A DNA stretch of 64,000 nucleotides from Reticulitermes speratus (lineage: Eukaryota; Arthropoda; Insecta; Blattodea; Rhinotermitidae): assembly GCA_021186555.1 (NCBI GenBank), contig JAJKFL010000007.1:24805177-24869176 (forward strand). The letters are read 5' to 3'. A program made the translations under genes and the position numbers. Positions within the stretch are counted from its first letter, which is position 1. Each line of letters opens with the position of its first letter. This document shows positions 43,135 through 54,214 of the stretch, one piece after another. The notes under the pieces are model-generated. The model worked only from the letters and a program-made list of their open reading frames with translations. It was not told the DNA's origin and did no database searches.

Positions 43135-43464
43135 TTCAAAGTTAAAATAGCACCGTAAAATAAAGAATCACTTTTGTCAGTGACCTCGTAAAAGAGCTTA
43201 TAGGGCTTTAACTTCTGACAATAAGTACCTGTGTGGAGTGTAACATCACAACATGCAGGCAGAGCGAGCCCGTATTTACTGCTCGAATTATGAGATTAGA
43301 TAACGTTTGGGGTAAACGTACGTTGTGGCTTGTGCCTCTATGTACGGTCTTTGATATGTTGGCTGCAGTCCGTGAGGCAAGAGCGAATACAGGAATTCAC
43401 ATTTCAGTGGCGAGCATCCATACATCAGGATTCCATTCTTTTACCCCATTACTAGATGACAATG

Positions 43465-43712
43465 ACGCTCCCAGTGCCTGCGCTAAGGCGTGGGTCTGCG
43501 GCCGTTCGCTTGCTGGGATTGTGGGTTCGAATGCCGCCGGGGGCATGTATATCTGTCTCTTGTGAGGGTTGTGTGTTGTCTAGAGGTCTCTGCGTCGGGC
43601 TGATCACTCGTCCAGAGGAGTCCTACCGAAGTGTGGTGTGTCTGAGTGTGACCGTGAAGCCTCGATAATGAGGCCCTGGCCCACTAGGGGCTGTTGCGCC
43701 ATGGAAAAAAAA
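43465..43712 (+). mobile_element. SINE S1 copy
   Basis: The head is slightly deleted (CCCAGTGCCTGCGCTAAGG), then GGGTTCGAATGCC, GGGCATGTATATCTGTCTC, and the GTTGCGCCATGG end with 12 A. Confidence 0.87.
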
Positions 43713-45666
43713 AAAACTGGACCTCCAGGCGAACGCGGAATCAAAACCACGGCATGGTGTCCTGGTAAACCTCACATTAATGAAGTTTCGTCTTTTGTTC
43801 AAGATTGGGGCTTGGGGGGAAAAATCTGTACCGAATCCGGCATACATGAAACCGGGGGGGGGGGGGGGGGGCTGAAAGGAAGGATACTGCCTCACGCTTC
43901 GACATACTTGTTTATTTGCTGTCCATTTCATAAACATTAAAACGTTGCTCCATTCACGAGCTTACGGGGGAAAAAAACTACAAACCAAAACACAATCACA
44001 CTCTCGGAAAATCAATATCGTACAAAACCGGTTATTAATTTCATGCTGCGGGAAAAACGAGTCATCAAAAACGCATTCAAGTGGAACCCAACAACGGGCT
44101 GCGTTAACATCGATAAGGAGTGATTACAAAGCAAAACCGGCCCAATCGTTCATTCAGGGACAATATTAGCAGTCCTGGCTGTATCATTAACATGACATAA
44201 CTCCCTTCTCCAGTCTTATGCCAGATACTAATTTACAAGCCGTAACAAGATATTACATACCTTATGCATGTTCAGACAATAGGCGACTGTCACATCATTT
44301 GTCACTTTGCCTCAAAGTTAACATAGCTGAAGTACGTCAGCGTGAAGGCACTGCTTCTCATAAGCAACTTACACTAATAAATCTAAAAGCAAAATTTTTT
44401 ATACAGACACTCCCCGACTTAATTTCAGACACACACAATTTTGAAAACGCAAAGAAATGAAATAACAACGTTTAAAAAAACGCGTAGAACTTCTCCTTGC
44501 GGGAATGAAAGCGCAATGAGGCGGGGGTGGTGGAAGAATACTGCTGGGCGATAACAAAGGACGCGGGGCGGTCACGTTGCGGCCGATCAAATTTTGGATT
44601 TCGAAAGGCCTCCGTTGTACAAACACATACAATTGACCATATATATAATCAATCCCGACTTGCGCTGCATCTTACGGAATGTATTTATGTGTCTTTACAC
44701 AGCCAATACTGAATGTCGTGCTGGTTGACGCTCCTTTTTCGTGTTTAGGTGGTTCCTGATTCGCAGGTCACCTAGGAGACCAGCTATACTGGAACGTTTT
44801 ATGTTTTTTTCCCCCCGCTGAAAACCACAAAAATATATCACAGTCATTTGCAACATTAATCATTCAACAACAGAAGTGACGACCAGACGTCTAGACACCC
44901 CACGACAGTGACAGTCCTGTATGATATTACAACATTAAATTTCAAAGTAATTACCGTCTGATGTTTCCCTACAGATCTGTAACTACAATGTCACTACCGC
45001 TCGTCCCTCTAACATCGGAGATAACTGCCTTGTGCTCCCCCACCACTTCCATTAGCTTCCCTCCCTTCCCGCGCAACCACAGGCACAATAAAATAACAGC
45101 GCAGTAGGCCCAACTTTGCTAAACGCTGGTCATGAACACGTTAATAAATTATGTCACGTAGCGTTTTCATTAGATATTACAGTGTAGAGAGATATAATTA
45201 GCTTTCGCAATTTATACTCGTTGAAGCTGTACGTACATAATGGCGAAGAGATGCAGGCTAATGCAATGTTCTGTAAGCTGATACCTTAACGGCAGCAAGC
45301 TGTGTTCAGTACCTCATTATCATGAAGCATTTCAGTACAAATTGTTTATTGTGCCGTGTTAACTCATTATACGACAGAATAATATAAAATTAATAAACGG
45401 AGATTGGCGGAGACGTTACAATACGCCATGCGAGTGTGTTTTGTCACACGGATAACAGTCATAACTTGTTAACGAAATATAACTCAACCCCACCACTTCC
45501 ACTTTGATCTATCAGTGACATACACTCCAGTCGCTTTAATTATAAGTGTTACAGTAATTACATTTTATTACACCAAACCAGTGATCCCAATCAGTGTTCC
45601 GCACAGCAGTGGCTTCTCCCAAGAGGCACATAGAGATTTCGAGAAAATGTTCATCTAATGATAGCT
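43713..45666. other. No recognisable gene; G tract
   Basis: A G run lies at about 43855-43870. Several 60-100-codon frames lack motifs. I see no repeat shared with the rest of the window in these 2 kb, which makes it the longest repeat-free stretch here. Confidence 0.45.
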
Positions 45667-45668
45667 TA

Positions 45669-46997
45669 CGAGGTCTGTCCAAAAAGTATCCGACTATATT
45701 TTTTTCCCGCGGTAAGTAATGGCGAAAGGGCGGGGAAACTGAGCGTAGTGGTAGAAGGGACTTTCATGTGCATGCGTGATTTTTTGCTGCCTCGCAACAC
45801 CGCCGGATGCGTCTGTCGCTGCCAGATAGCGAAGTGGTGTAACACGTGTTCGTCGCATTCTCGTTTCGCTCAAGATGACAGAATGTTTGGAGCAGCGATA
45901 CTGCATCAAGTTTTGTCAGAAACTTGGGGATACCCAAGTGGAAACAATCCGCAAAATTCAGCAGGCTTTCGGCGATGATGCAATGGGGGTCACTCAAATT
46001 AAAGAGTGGTTCAACCGCTTTAAAGATGGCCGCATGTCGGCGGACAGTGACCAGCGTTCCGGGAGACCGTCAACGAGCCGAAATGTTGATGTCATTGACA
46101 AAGTGCGGACATTGATCATGGAGGACCGTCGTTTGACCGTCCGGGAAATTGCTGATGAGGTTGGGATCAGCAGAGGTTCCGCAAACACGATTTTAACGGA
46201 GGATGTGGGCATGCGAAGAGTGGCGGCAAAATTTGTGCCCAAGCTGCTTTCGCCGGAGCAGCAACAACTCCGCCTTGAGGTCGCGCAGGACATGCTGCAG
46301 TGCGCCAACAGGGATCCTGAGTTCCTGAAGACTGTGATCACTGGTGACGAGTCGTGGGTGTACGGATATGACCCGAAAACCAAGGTCCAGTCGTCACAAT
46401 GGAAGCATCCAACATCCCGAGGCCCAAAAAAGCACGACAGGTTCGGAGCAATGTGAAGGTGATACTGACTCTTTTTTTCGATTACCGGGGTGTTGTGCAT
46501 CATGAGTACGCACCACTAGGCCAAACTGTCAATAAGTAGTACTACCAAGAAGTCCTCCGCCATCTTCGTGATACAGTTCGGCGCAAGAGACCGTAGCTGT
46601 GGGACGCACGCAACTGGCAGCTGCATCATAACGCCCCAGCTCATTCATCACACCTGATCCAGGGTTTCCTGGCTAAGCACGGCATTCCGCAGGTTCGCCA
46701 GGCTCCCTACTCTCCTGACATGGCTCCTTGTGATTTCTGGCTGTTCCCGAGATTGAAGACACCGCTAACAGGCTCCCGTTTTGACAGCCGCGAGGACATC
46801 ATACAGAACGCGACGGCGCAGCTGCACACCATTCTAAAACAAGCCTTCCAGAATTTCTTCCAGCGATGGAAGGACCGCTGGGCTAAGTGTGTGGAGTCAC
46901 AAGGGGCCTACTTTGAAGGGGATTAGGTATTGTAACCACCCAGATACAGAACTCTGTTTTCCCGGCCCAAGGTCGGATACTTTTTGGACAGACCTCG
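45669..46997 (+). mobile_element. Mariner element, full length (1,329 bp)
   Basis: Perfect 26-bp terminal inverted repeats (45669-45694 and 46972-46997, beginning CGAGGTCTGTCCAAAAAGTA) with a TA dinucleotide on each side (45667-45668, 46998-46999), as expected for Tc1/mariner insertion. The length fits the usual 1.3 kb. The intact ends suggest it could still be mobilised in trans by a related transposase, but its own gene is broken. Confidence 0.95.
45875..46926 (+). pseudogene. Mariner transposase, inactivated
   Basis: The transposase of the cut-and-paste element cuts and joins DNA at the terminal repeats. The first 193 codons are open: a helix-turn-helix DNA-binding region ending in WFNRFKDGR (residues 45-53), the linker SGRPSTSRN, then TGDESW with the first catalytic Asp (residue 158). 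A single-base loss in the A run at 46426-46431 shifts the frame. The rest continues in another frame with stops at 46537-46539 and 46594-46596. The second catalytic Asp codon is absent: the sequence reads HHNAPAH at 46624-46644 where the family has HHDNAP. The third Asp (CDFW, 46732-46734) is present and the spacing fits D34D once the missing residue is allowed for. The frame ends YFEGD at 46926. Family: mariner, IS630-Tc1-mariner superfamily. Confidence 0.93.
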
Positions 46998-47027
46998 TAT
47001 ATATGACAGGCACAATCAACTGCTTGT

Positions 47028-47345
47028 TACTCATTCTGTAGTTGTCTCTTACAAAGCGAGTTATCCCCAGAGCGCAATCCAGTGCTTCCTCTCTCAATTT
47101 CCAGTATCCTATCTTTTCTTTAAGGTCATATAGCTGCTTACGTCTCCTTCCCCTTCTTCCGTCACTTCTATCCTTCCCTCTATCTTTCCTTCAATCACGT
47201 GTTTTAGAAGGCAGTTTCTACGCAAGATGTGACCAATCCAGTTAACCTTCCTTCTTATTTATTGTATGTACATATTCCTCTCAACCTTGGCTCTATGCAA
47301 TACTTCTTCATTTCTCACAAGATCGGTCCAAATGAGCATATAACT
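47028..47345 (-). pseudogene. LINE-A 3' end
   Basis: Minus strand: HTLRRNCLLKHVIEG, GREG-like basic region, KQLYDLKEKIGYWKLREEAL, RDNYRMSN. It matches LINE-A at 1118 and 36318. It starts 30 bp beyond the mariner right end. Confidence 0.78.
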
Positions 47346-47349
47346 ATAC

Positions 47350-48000
47350 AACTATAAATCCTGTTAATAATGCTAAACACATGTAAACCATTTAACTTCC
47401 GAGAAATTTGTTATCTAACTGGGAGTAACATGGCAAACACGGCGTGGGCTTCAGAAAATGTTAATTTACAGATAGTGTTTGAAAGAATTTGTTGCGTAGT
47501 GCCCAATGAAATACTAACATGATTAAGAATGCTCTGCTGAAATTAACTGCATAAAAATGTTACCATGGGACTCGGCAGACCAGTACTGTGGCAGGCTGTC
47601 GTACTTTTTCACGTCAGCTGCTTCCAGTTCGTGGAACCAAAGTGCATGATGCAGACCGTAACTTCCGTTATCAGCAAGAACGAAACAGGAAAGGGTTTGC
47701 ATTTTTAAGCAACTAAACGAACATAATTTTACTGTAACGTGAGACGTTACATCCTGATATCAACTATAAACTGAGACAAGAAAAACAATGACTTACAATT
47801 TCGAAGAAATGAATACAGGTTATGTTAACGAGGAAAGGACATGCTGTGATCAAAACTCGCACTACTATATTAGTGCTAACTGCAACAGATTTACTGCTGC
47901 ATGTAACTCATTACCACCCCAAAGCAGTTTGCGGGGTGGTAACCACACAAGGTGAGAATGGTCCATAACAAATATCGCTTACCTTTCATTTTCTTACAGG
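47350..48000. other. No recognisable feature
   Basis: No motif-bearing frame or shared repeat was seen. Confidence 0.4.
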
Positions 48001-48277
48001 TAAACGTAAAGTTGTCCCTGTCCACGCCATGAAGGCATATGGGGGGAGCAGAGGTAGAGCTCCACATCACTCTTAAACCTCCGCGTTAGATGGAGGTGAG
48101 TGGTCAACTTCACGCCTCTTCCGCTCTACCCTCGAGGAAGAATAAGAGGCTGGGTGGACACCACAGCCGGTCTGAACGTTTTGGATAAGAGACAAGTCTC
48201 TTACCCCTACCGGAATTTGAACCCAGAACCGCCCAGACCGTAGCCTAGTCGCTATATTAAGCTATCCCGGCCCCCTT
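48001..48277 (-). mobile_element. SINE S2, complete
   Basis: Minus strand: GGCCGGGATAGCTTAATATA head, B-box GGGTTCAAATTCC, CCAGACCGGCTGTGG, then the GGCGTGGACAGGGACAAC end. It belongs to the sub-family also seen at 11957 and 61501. Confidence 0.85.
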
Positions 48278-48279
48278 CC

Positions 48280-48799
48280 AATGTCGTACCTTTCAGTATA
48301 CTGTATACGCCTGCATACTGAAAAAGAAGACATTTTCGAACATATCCGTACCGTATACTCGTACCTTAGCTTCTAGATCAGTGCGGCCACAAGCTACTAT
48401 TAGGCACAATGCAATGAAATAAACATTGCATTTAAAAAAATAAGACCCTTGCACAAAAAGTCATGGATTTATAGACTTGGAAGATTGGTCGTTCCTACGG
48501 CGTTGTTGATAAATATTCAAGACTTGTGGGACACTCAACTGTTTCTTCTGTCTCAGATGAGACTCCAACGGAAGCTTCTTTGTGAGGAATTTAGTTTTAT
48601 TATGCCTTGCATCGTGTCTTGTGGCAATGGCCACACATTCATGGTTCAGTTCTTGCGTGTTTATGTGTGGTTGATTGTTCGAGAATATGGTGCTGAGGAG
48701 GATATTTGGACCTAAGAGGGACGAGGTAACAGGGGAGTGGAGATGACTACATAACGAGGAAATTAATGATCTGTACTCATCACCAAATATTATTCGGTG
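48280..48799. other. No recognisable gene
   Basis: An 88-codon plus frame (48449-48715) has no motif I recognise. Confidence 0.35.
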
Positions 48800-49120
48800 A
48801 TCAAATCAAGTGGGTGGGGCATGTAGCACGTATGGGGGAGGGGAGAGGTGCATAAAGGGTTTCGGTGTTGAGACCTGAGGGAAGGAGACCACTTGGAAGA
48901 CCCAGGCGTAGATGGGAGGATATTAATGGATCTTCAAGAAGTGGGATGGGATGTCGTGATCTGAATTTATACGGCTCAGGATAGGGACAGGTGGCGAGCT
49001 CTTGTATATGCGGTAATGAACCTTCGGGTTCCACAAAACGCGGGGAATTTCTTGACTAGCTGAAGACCTGTTAACTTCTCAAGAAGGACTCTGCTCCATG
49101 GAATTAGTTAGTTATGTGTG
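48800..49120 (+). pseudogene. LINE-B 3' end
   Basis: Broken frames give WVGHVARMGEG, GRPLGRPRRRWEDI and RDRWRALV-like pieces, typical of the C-terminal end of a widespread insect LINE reverse-transcriptase ORF. The 3' terminus is AACTTCTCAAGAAGGACTCT and GCTCCATGGAATTAGTTAG. The same terminus occurs at 6568-6595 (-) and 50936-50965 (-). Confidence 0.8.
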
Positions 49121-49540
49121 GTTGATAATAGCTTAAATGGAAACCTTTGCATTGGTATATTAATATTCCCCGAAACTGCATTTTGTACATTTCCGTAATT
49201 AAAATCCTTTTAAAAGTGAGACTTAATTGCATTACAACGTTTGTAGGTATATTTACGTCGCATATAACAGTGACAGCCACCATACATTACTAACATTACA
49301 TGACATTTGACGGATGTCACAGGTTCACGTATGTTCACATTATTTCTTTAAAGCGACTAATTAAATCTTTGTCTCTGTGCTGTGTAAACGTAAACACACG
49401 GAGTTGGCAGACCCTTGTGAAACCGATATCTCACTAACAGAACACACGCGTGCAAAGCATGAATTGCTAACCTGCGGTAATTACTATATTTTTATCTAAA
49501 GTATATAATTTAAATTTATAAATTACATGTAAATTATTTA

Positions 49541-49704
49541 ACTACCAACATCCTCAGGGGGTTATAACCCCTGAGGATGGTCTGAAATCGGACCGAAACA
49601 TATGTAGGGGAATGTAATAAAATTATAAAACAGTTTTAAATAAACTGTGCATTTAGTTGGTAGTTAAATATTAAATGAAATGCACGGTGAATGCAAGATA
49701 AAAT
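49541..49704 (+). mobile_element. Hammerhead element U1 with perfect 18-bp TSD
   Basis: A 164-bp element. It starts with ACTACCAAC, an inverted copy of the internal GTTGGTAGT (49656-49664), then ATCCTCAGGGG, an inverted copy of the motif's 5' edge. An intact hammerhead-like motif follows, then CTGTGCATTTAGTTGGTAG and the tail ATGCACGGTGAATGCAAG. TTACATGTAAATTATTTA flanks it at 49523-49540 and 49705-49722 without mismatch. It is the best-preserved insertion of this family. Confidence 0.88.
49568..49610 (+). ncRNA. Hammerhead-like motif, best preserved
   Basis: Stem I CCC/GGG, core CUGAGGA (49571-49577), extra U, stem II GGUC(U)/GGACC, GAAAC, stem III AC/GU with loop AUAU, A17, GGGG. This matches a type I hammerhead with a very short stem III apart from the extra U. 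Confidence 0.72.
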
Positions 49705-49802
49705 TTACATGTAAATTATTTAGCATAAAGTGTAGGAGTAATGAATCAGGATGAAGATTCAGCATCGTGAAGACGTAGGTGGTAATGAAAGTACAATTCA
49801 AA

Positions 49803-49915
49803 ACAGTCTTAATCTAGGCACCAGATGGATGTGAATGACCAACTTCACACTCCAGCCGGCTTTAACGTCAACGAAACAGCCCCGGGATACAGTAAATACG
49901 AAGCTAGGTGGGCCA
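49803..49915 (-). mobile_element. SINE S2 fragment
   Basis: The minus strand carries CATCCATCTGGTGCCTAGAT and AGCCGGCTGGAGTGTGAAG, the S2 middle region, diverged. Frames of 106 and 165 codons overlap this and are discounted. Confidence 0.55.
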
Positions 49916-49919
49916 CATA

Positions 49920-50335
49920 CCAGGCCTGGTGGCGGTGACGAAGAGATGGAGCTCTGCTGTGCCTCAAGTTTCAACTCTTTAGTCACTGGAAGACAGATCC
50001 ACACTGACAGAACTCTGTCAACACAGTGTGAACCTGCGGAACTGAGGATTATTCGATTACTCAACAGCAGAACTCCGAACTCTCGCAGCACCGAATGGTT
50101 CGAGTTGCACATGTACACATCCGATCACATCATTAGCATTCACGTTCCGCTGCCACATGAAGGCTCATCAAGCCCGCTCGCACAACTACGAGCAGAGCTG
50201 CAAGCTCTCTGTAAGATCTGCAACCATGAAAATTTTGGAAGCGAAGCTGTACTTAGCTGCAACATCGTATGGCGTTCACTGATTAGAACTCATTCACCTA
50301 CATTTCTCCCTATTTTTGTCTCTTGCTTATAAATG
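49920..50335. other. No recognisable feature
   Basis: Part of a 165-codon plus frame that begins inside SINE sequence; no motif was found. Confidence 0.35.
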
Positions 50336-50337
50336 TC

Positions 50338-50627
50338 TCTTCTATCTATCTATCTATCTATTTATCTATCTATCCAGCCATCCATCTATTCATCCATCCA
50401 TCCACTTATCTATCCATCCATCTATCTATTTATCTATCTATCCATCTATTCATCCATCCATCTATCTATCTATTTATCTATATATCCATCCATCCATCCA
50501 TCTATCCACCCATCCACCTATCCATCCATCCATTCATCTATCTATTTATCTATCTATCCACCCATCCATCTATTCATCCATGTATCCATCCATCTATCTA
50601 TCCATCCATCCATCCATCTGTCCAGCC

Positions 50628-50666
<39 letters not shown>

Positions 50667-50965
50667 CAGCCATCCATCTATCTACCTATCCAGCCATCCA
50701 TCCATCTATCTACCTATCTATCCATCTATCCATCCATCTATCCACCCATCCATCTATTCATCCATCCATCCATCTATCCACCCGTCCACCTATCCATCCA
50801 GCTATCCATCCATCCATCTATCTATCTATCTATCTATCTATATATATATATATATATATATATATCCATCCACCTATCCATCCATTTATCCATCTCTCCA
50901 TCCATCTATCTAACAAACAAAACAAACAAACAAACAAGGAGCAGAATCCTTCTTAAGTCTAATAC
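50338..50965. repeat. Tetranucleotide tract (ATCT/ATCC)n on a LINE-B tail
   Basis: About 590 bp of ATCT and ATCC repeats with a (TA)n block at 50840-50862, then (AAAC)n, then AGGAGCAGAATCCTTCTTAA (50936-50955), which is the antisense of the LINE-B 3' terminus. The tract therefore lies where the LINE's 3' tail would be. It reads as [10 protein letters not shown]-type peptides in all plus frames (up to 257 codons); these are not proteins. Confidence 0.93.
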
Positions 50966-50969
50966 CTCA

Positions 50970-51640
50970 TTAGTCAGTCCAGAAATTCTCTGCATTGTAT
51001 GGAACCCGAAGGTTCATTACTGTGTTCATAAGAAGAAGCCACTATTCTGGAACAGATCACCCCAACAATATAATGTATGGAGAACGTAATATGAAGCTCT
51101 TCATTACGCAGTTTTCTCCATTCTCCTGTTATTTCCTCCCTCTTTGGTACAAATACATTCCTCAGTACCCTGTCCGCAGATCAACCTTAATTTGAGTGAC
51201 CAAGTTGCACACCCACATAAAAGTGTTAAGCCTATTACACCTTCTTACACGCATGTCCAAATATTCGCATACTGTCCCCATCACATTAGTTGTGTCACCA
51301 GCCAAAATCCACGCTTGTCCCCGGGGGTATCCTCAGCCCGCTATACATATGTTCACCGGAGATCCGTAATGATAAGACATCTCTTGAACACAGAATGCCA
51401 TGTATTCATATAAGGGTCTGCATCACGGACACAAGCTTAGTTATTCTGGACGGCAGGTGGATAAGATCAGTACATTACCCTGGGCACGAGGTTTGCCATG
51501 TCATAGGTTTAATTGGCCTACACAGCAACAGAACGTTTGCCTAACCAAATATAACTGATTTAAAGTATATTTAATGTTATACATATTCCGTGCAGTTGTC
51601 TGCTACATATCATTTTTTATTTGAAACTGCTGTACCAAGC
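50970..51640. other. No recognisable gene
   Basis: Frames of 66-89 codons lack motifs. A hairpin (TCACTCCATGAGTGA and TCACTCACGGAGTGA, 51645-51688) lies just beyond. Confidence 0.4.
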
Positions 51641-51778
51641 CTAGTTCACTCCATGAGTGACAGTGCAGCACGATCACTCACGGAGTGAATATCGTGTATC
51701 AAAACGGTGGATCTCCGCTACAAAAAAAAAACTTTCGGAAATTCGGCTTGACGTGATAAGGTGCAATAAAAATAACAT

Positions 51779-52125
51779 TTATTCAGAAACACGTCTTATG
51801 GTAATAAACTTTATGGCACAAGAAAGTGTATGATATTTACAGATCCAATACAACACTACAAATTTATATGAAAAAAAATCTGATATTTTAGTTTGAACTT
51901 TTTTTTCACAACGTTTTTTGGCTGCAATGTCCCTCCACCGCTTTATCAATAACACGTGTGACAGGCGCCAGTGTATTCTCGGAACTAACTTAAAGCTGTA
52001 AACTGCCGTTTGTATTTCAACAATACGTGCAGTTATCAACAATTTAATTTAGCTAACATAAAAAAAGGCATTTCGGTTAACCCGCGTTTCGGTTAAGCGA
52101 AGTTCGGATAACCGAGGTTCTAGTG
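51779..52125 (-). mobile_element. Pogo/Tigger-like fragment
   Basis: The right end (reverse complement) reads CACTAGAACCTCGGTTATCC, followed outside by TA (52126-52127), and repeats CGGTTAA just inside. The minus frame (52042-51779) includes KKVQTKISDFF, resembling the end of pogo/Tigger transposases. The other terminus was not found. Confidence 0.45.
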
Positions 52126-52271
52126 TATTATGTTTTAATACCTCACATTTATTTTAATCTAAATAATTTTTAGTAATACTGTACATCAACTGACTTGTAT
52201 AATGCTGAAGTATATGTTTAGCGTTTACTGACATACGATAGGTTGCTTATATAATGTTTATAATACCACAG

Positions 52272-52314
52272 CTCCCTGATGTCGGCTACAATAGGTGGTC
52301 GAAAAACGTAGGAG
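52272..52314 (+). ncRNA. Hammerhead-like motif, degenerate
   Basis: Stem I CUCC/GGAG is perfect, but the core reads CUGAUGU and the second box GAAAAACGUA. A hairpin element (52339-52438) follows at once. Confidence 0.45.
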
Positions 52315-52338
52315 TGCAAAAACTAAGCTTTGCGCGGT

Positions 52339-52438
52339 ATTTTTTATTATTATCCAACAAAAACGCACTAAATAATTACAGGTTTATTGCTATGAACCTG
52401 TAATTATTGAGTGCATTTTGTTGGATAATAAAAAAAAT
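52339..52438. repeat. Hairpin H3 with family tail
   Basis: Arms of about 44 bp (52339-52384, 52395-52438) with a 10-nt loop. The right arm contains GAGTGCATTTTGTTGGATAA, and AAGCACGGTATGGAAAATAT follows, as in H1, H2 and H4. Confidence 0.75.
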
Positions 52439-52474
52439 CGAATTACAAAGCACGGTATGGAAAATATAAAAACG

Positions 52475-53860
52475 TTGTGCAGCAGCCGTAAATAAAACTA
52501 GCGTGTGACTTAAAATATATTAATTGGCCACAAATATTCGAAACTCCTGTTTAATAACATCGCATCGCCTCTACTAACTGATCCGAAAGTAATGAGCTGC
52601 TGTTTAATTGCGCAATAAATGCAAATTAATGCAGCTAAAAATTGTATAGCTGGGAGCTAAAATTCTATTCAAGCGAATTGGCACGGCTTTGCAGCTCACA
52701 AACAATATTTCCGAAATAATCTCAATGCGAAATTTCACGCACCTAGCTACAGTGATGCATTAGTTACTGCCACCAATCCAAAAGATAAAATTCGCATGGA
52801 CGCCATATTGTTATTTTACACCGCAGAAACATGACCTAAACGAAGGATGAATATACTTTTCTAAGATCCTTTATTACATAACTTCAGAGGCCCTAAGTAA
52901 ACTGCGCCAGTGTCATTTCTGACTCACTAGCTCGTTTTCCACCATGTAGTAGGAAATTAAAACAATATATTTTGATGGGGTAACGTGCGATGGCACAACG
53001 TTCATACAACACTTCGAGTTAAGATGGGCGAAACACAGACATACAGAAGGCAACATCATGTTATCATAAGCCTACTTTCTTTTCACTTTTAGAATAGAAA
53101 GTAAGGTAACATAAACGAATAATGAAAAAGGTGGCAAGATAAATTACGACGCTGAAACGAAGAGTAAAGAAAGAAAGAAAGAAAGAAGAAAAAAGAGAGA
53201 GAGAAGAAGACAAAAAAGTAAGACTGTCACTGTGTAACGTCAGAACTTGATACAGTATCATAAAATAACTGAATTATCAACTAATCTTAATGCTGGGCCC
53301 GGATTTCAATGACAATAGCACCACACGTTGTAGAAAGCCTACACTCCGAAGGAACTGACAAACACCATCTCGTTCAGCGTGCAGGATATAGAGAAGCCCC
53401 AAGGGACAGGTTACAAGGAAAGGTTACAAGACAAAACAAAGCTAACAGGATGCTTACATCTTCTCTCGGCGAGATCTGAGTTTTCGGTACAACACAAGTT
53501 AAGGTCAAGTACCCCACCACTTGCCGGATGCCCGGTCATCTTAGATCGTACACGCTTGTATCAGCACGTGCGAAATGGGAAACAGGTTATTTACGTCATC
53601 ATTAAGCTGTCCTGACGAAACACCCACGTGCTTCAAAACATAAGAACCCCAACAGAGCAACATCCGCACTGGAACTTGGGCTCCATCGCAAGAATTACCG
53701 TCAGCAGAAACAACGTGAAAGGGCAGCCTTGTGGTTCCGTAAGGCGTTTCCTAGTTAGGCACTTAGAAAATAGGTAATGACTAGCTAACCAACCATCCAA
53801 ATAATCAGTTTCCGAATTGAAGATCCAAGGCTTCTGGGCTATGACGCAGCGTCGATTAAT
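52475..53860. other. No recognisable gene; (GAAA)n
   Basis: A purine tract (GAAAG/GAGA)n lies at about 53160-53215. Nothing else is recognised. Confidence 0.4.
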
Positions 53861-53880
53861 AAATATCTATCGACGTTTCG

Positions 53881-54198
53881 GGGCACGCGGTGGCGCAGTG
53901 GTTGAGGCACTGCGCTACATGCCGAAAGGTCGCGGGTTCGATTCCCGATGGTGTCATTGAAATCTTTCATTGACATAATCCTTTCGGTCGCACTATGGCC
54001 CTGGGGTCCACTGAGCCTCTAACAGAAATGAGCACCAGGAATATTTCCTGGGGGTGGGGGGGGGGGGGGGGTAAAGGCGGCCGGTGAGTAGGGCTGACAA
54101 CCTTACCGCCTTCATGTGCCGAATGTCTAGACATCTGGGAGCCTCAACCTCCCGGAACCCTAAGGGTCTATCCTGGCCTGTAATGGGACAGCTTTTGC
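53881..54198 (+). mobile_element. SINE S3, full-length with perfect 14-bp TSD
   Basis: tRNA-like head GGGCACGCGGTGGCGCAGTG with B-box GGGTTCGATTCCC. The body contains CCTGGGGTCCACTGAGCC and a G tract (about 54049-54071). The end is CCTGTAATGGGACAGCTTTT. CTATCGACGTTTCG flanks it at 53867-53880 and 54199-54212. The target is a GACGTTTCGAAGGA sequence, the antisense of a hammerhead-like GAAACGUC block. Confidence 0.9.
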
Positions 54199-54214
54199 CT
54201 ATCGACGTTTCGAA

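Noticed and set aside
48865-48895. GTTTCGG...CCTGAGG, resembling an antisense hammerhead core
   Set aside because: The reverse complement lacks CUGANGA in the right place and no stem II can form. It lies in LINE-B coding sequence.
49835-50332. 165-codon plus frame
   Set aside because: It begins inside an S2 fragment and has no recognisable domain. Its length is compatible with chance plus repeat sequence.
50316-51089. Longest open frame (257 codons, plus strand; two overlapping frames of 196 and 207)
   Set aside because: It is the ATCT/ATCC microsatellite read in three frames ([10 protein letters not shown] repeats). No start context, domain or non-repeat sequence supports a protein.
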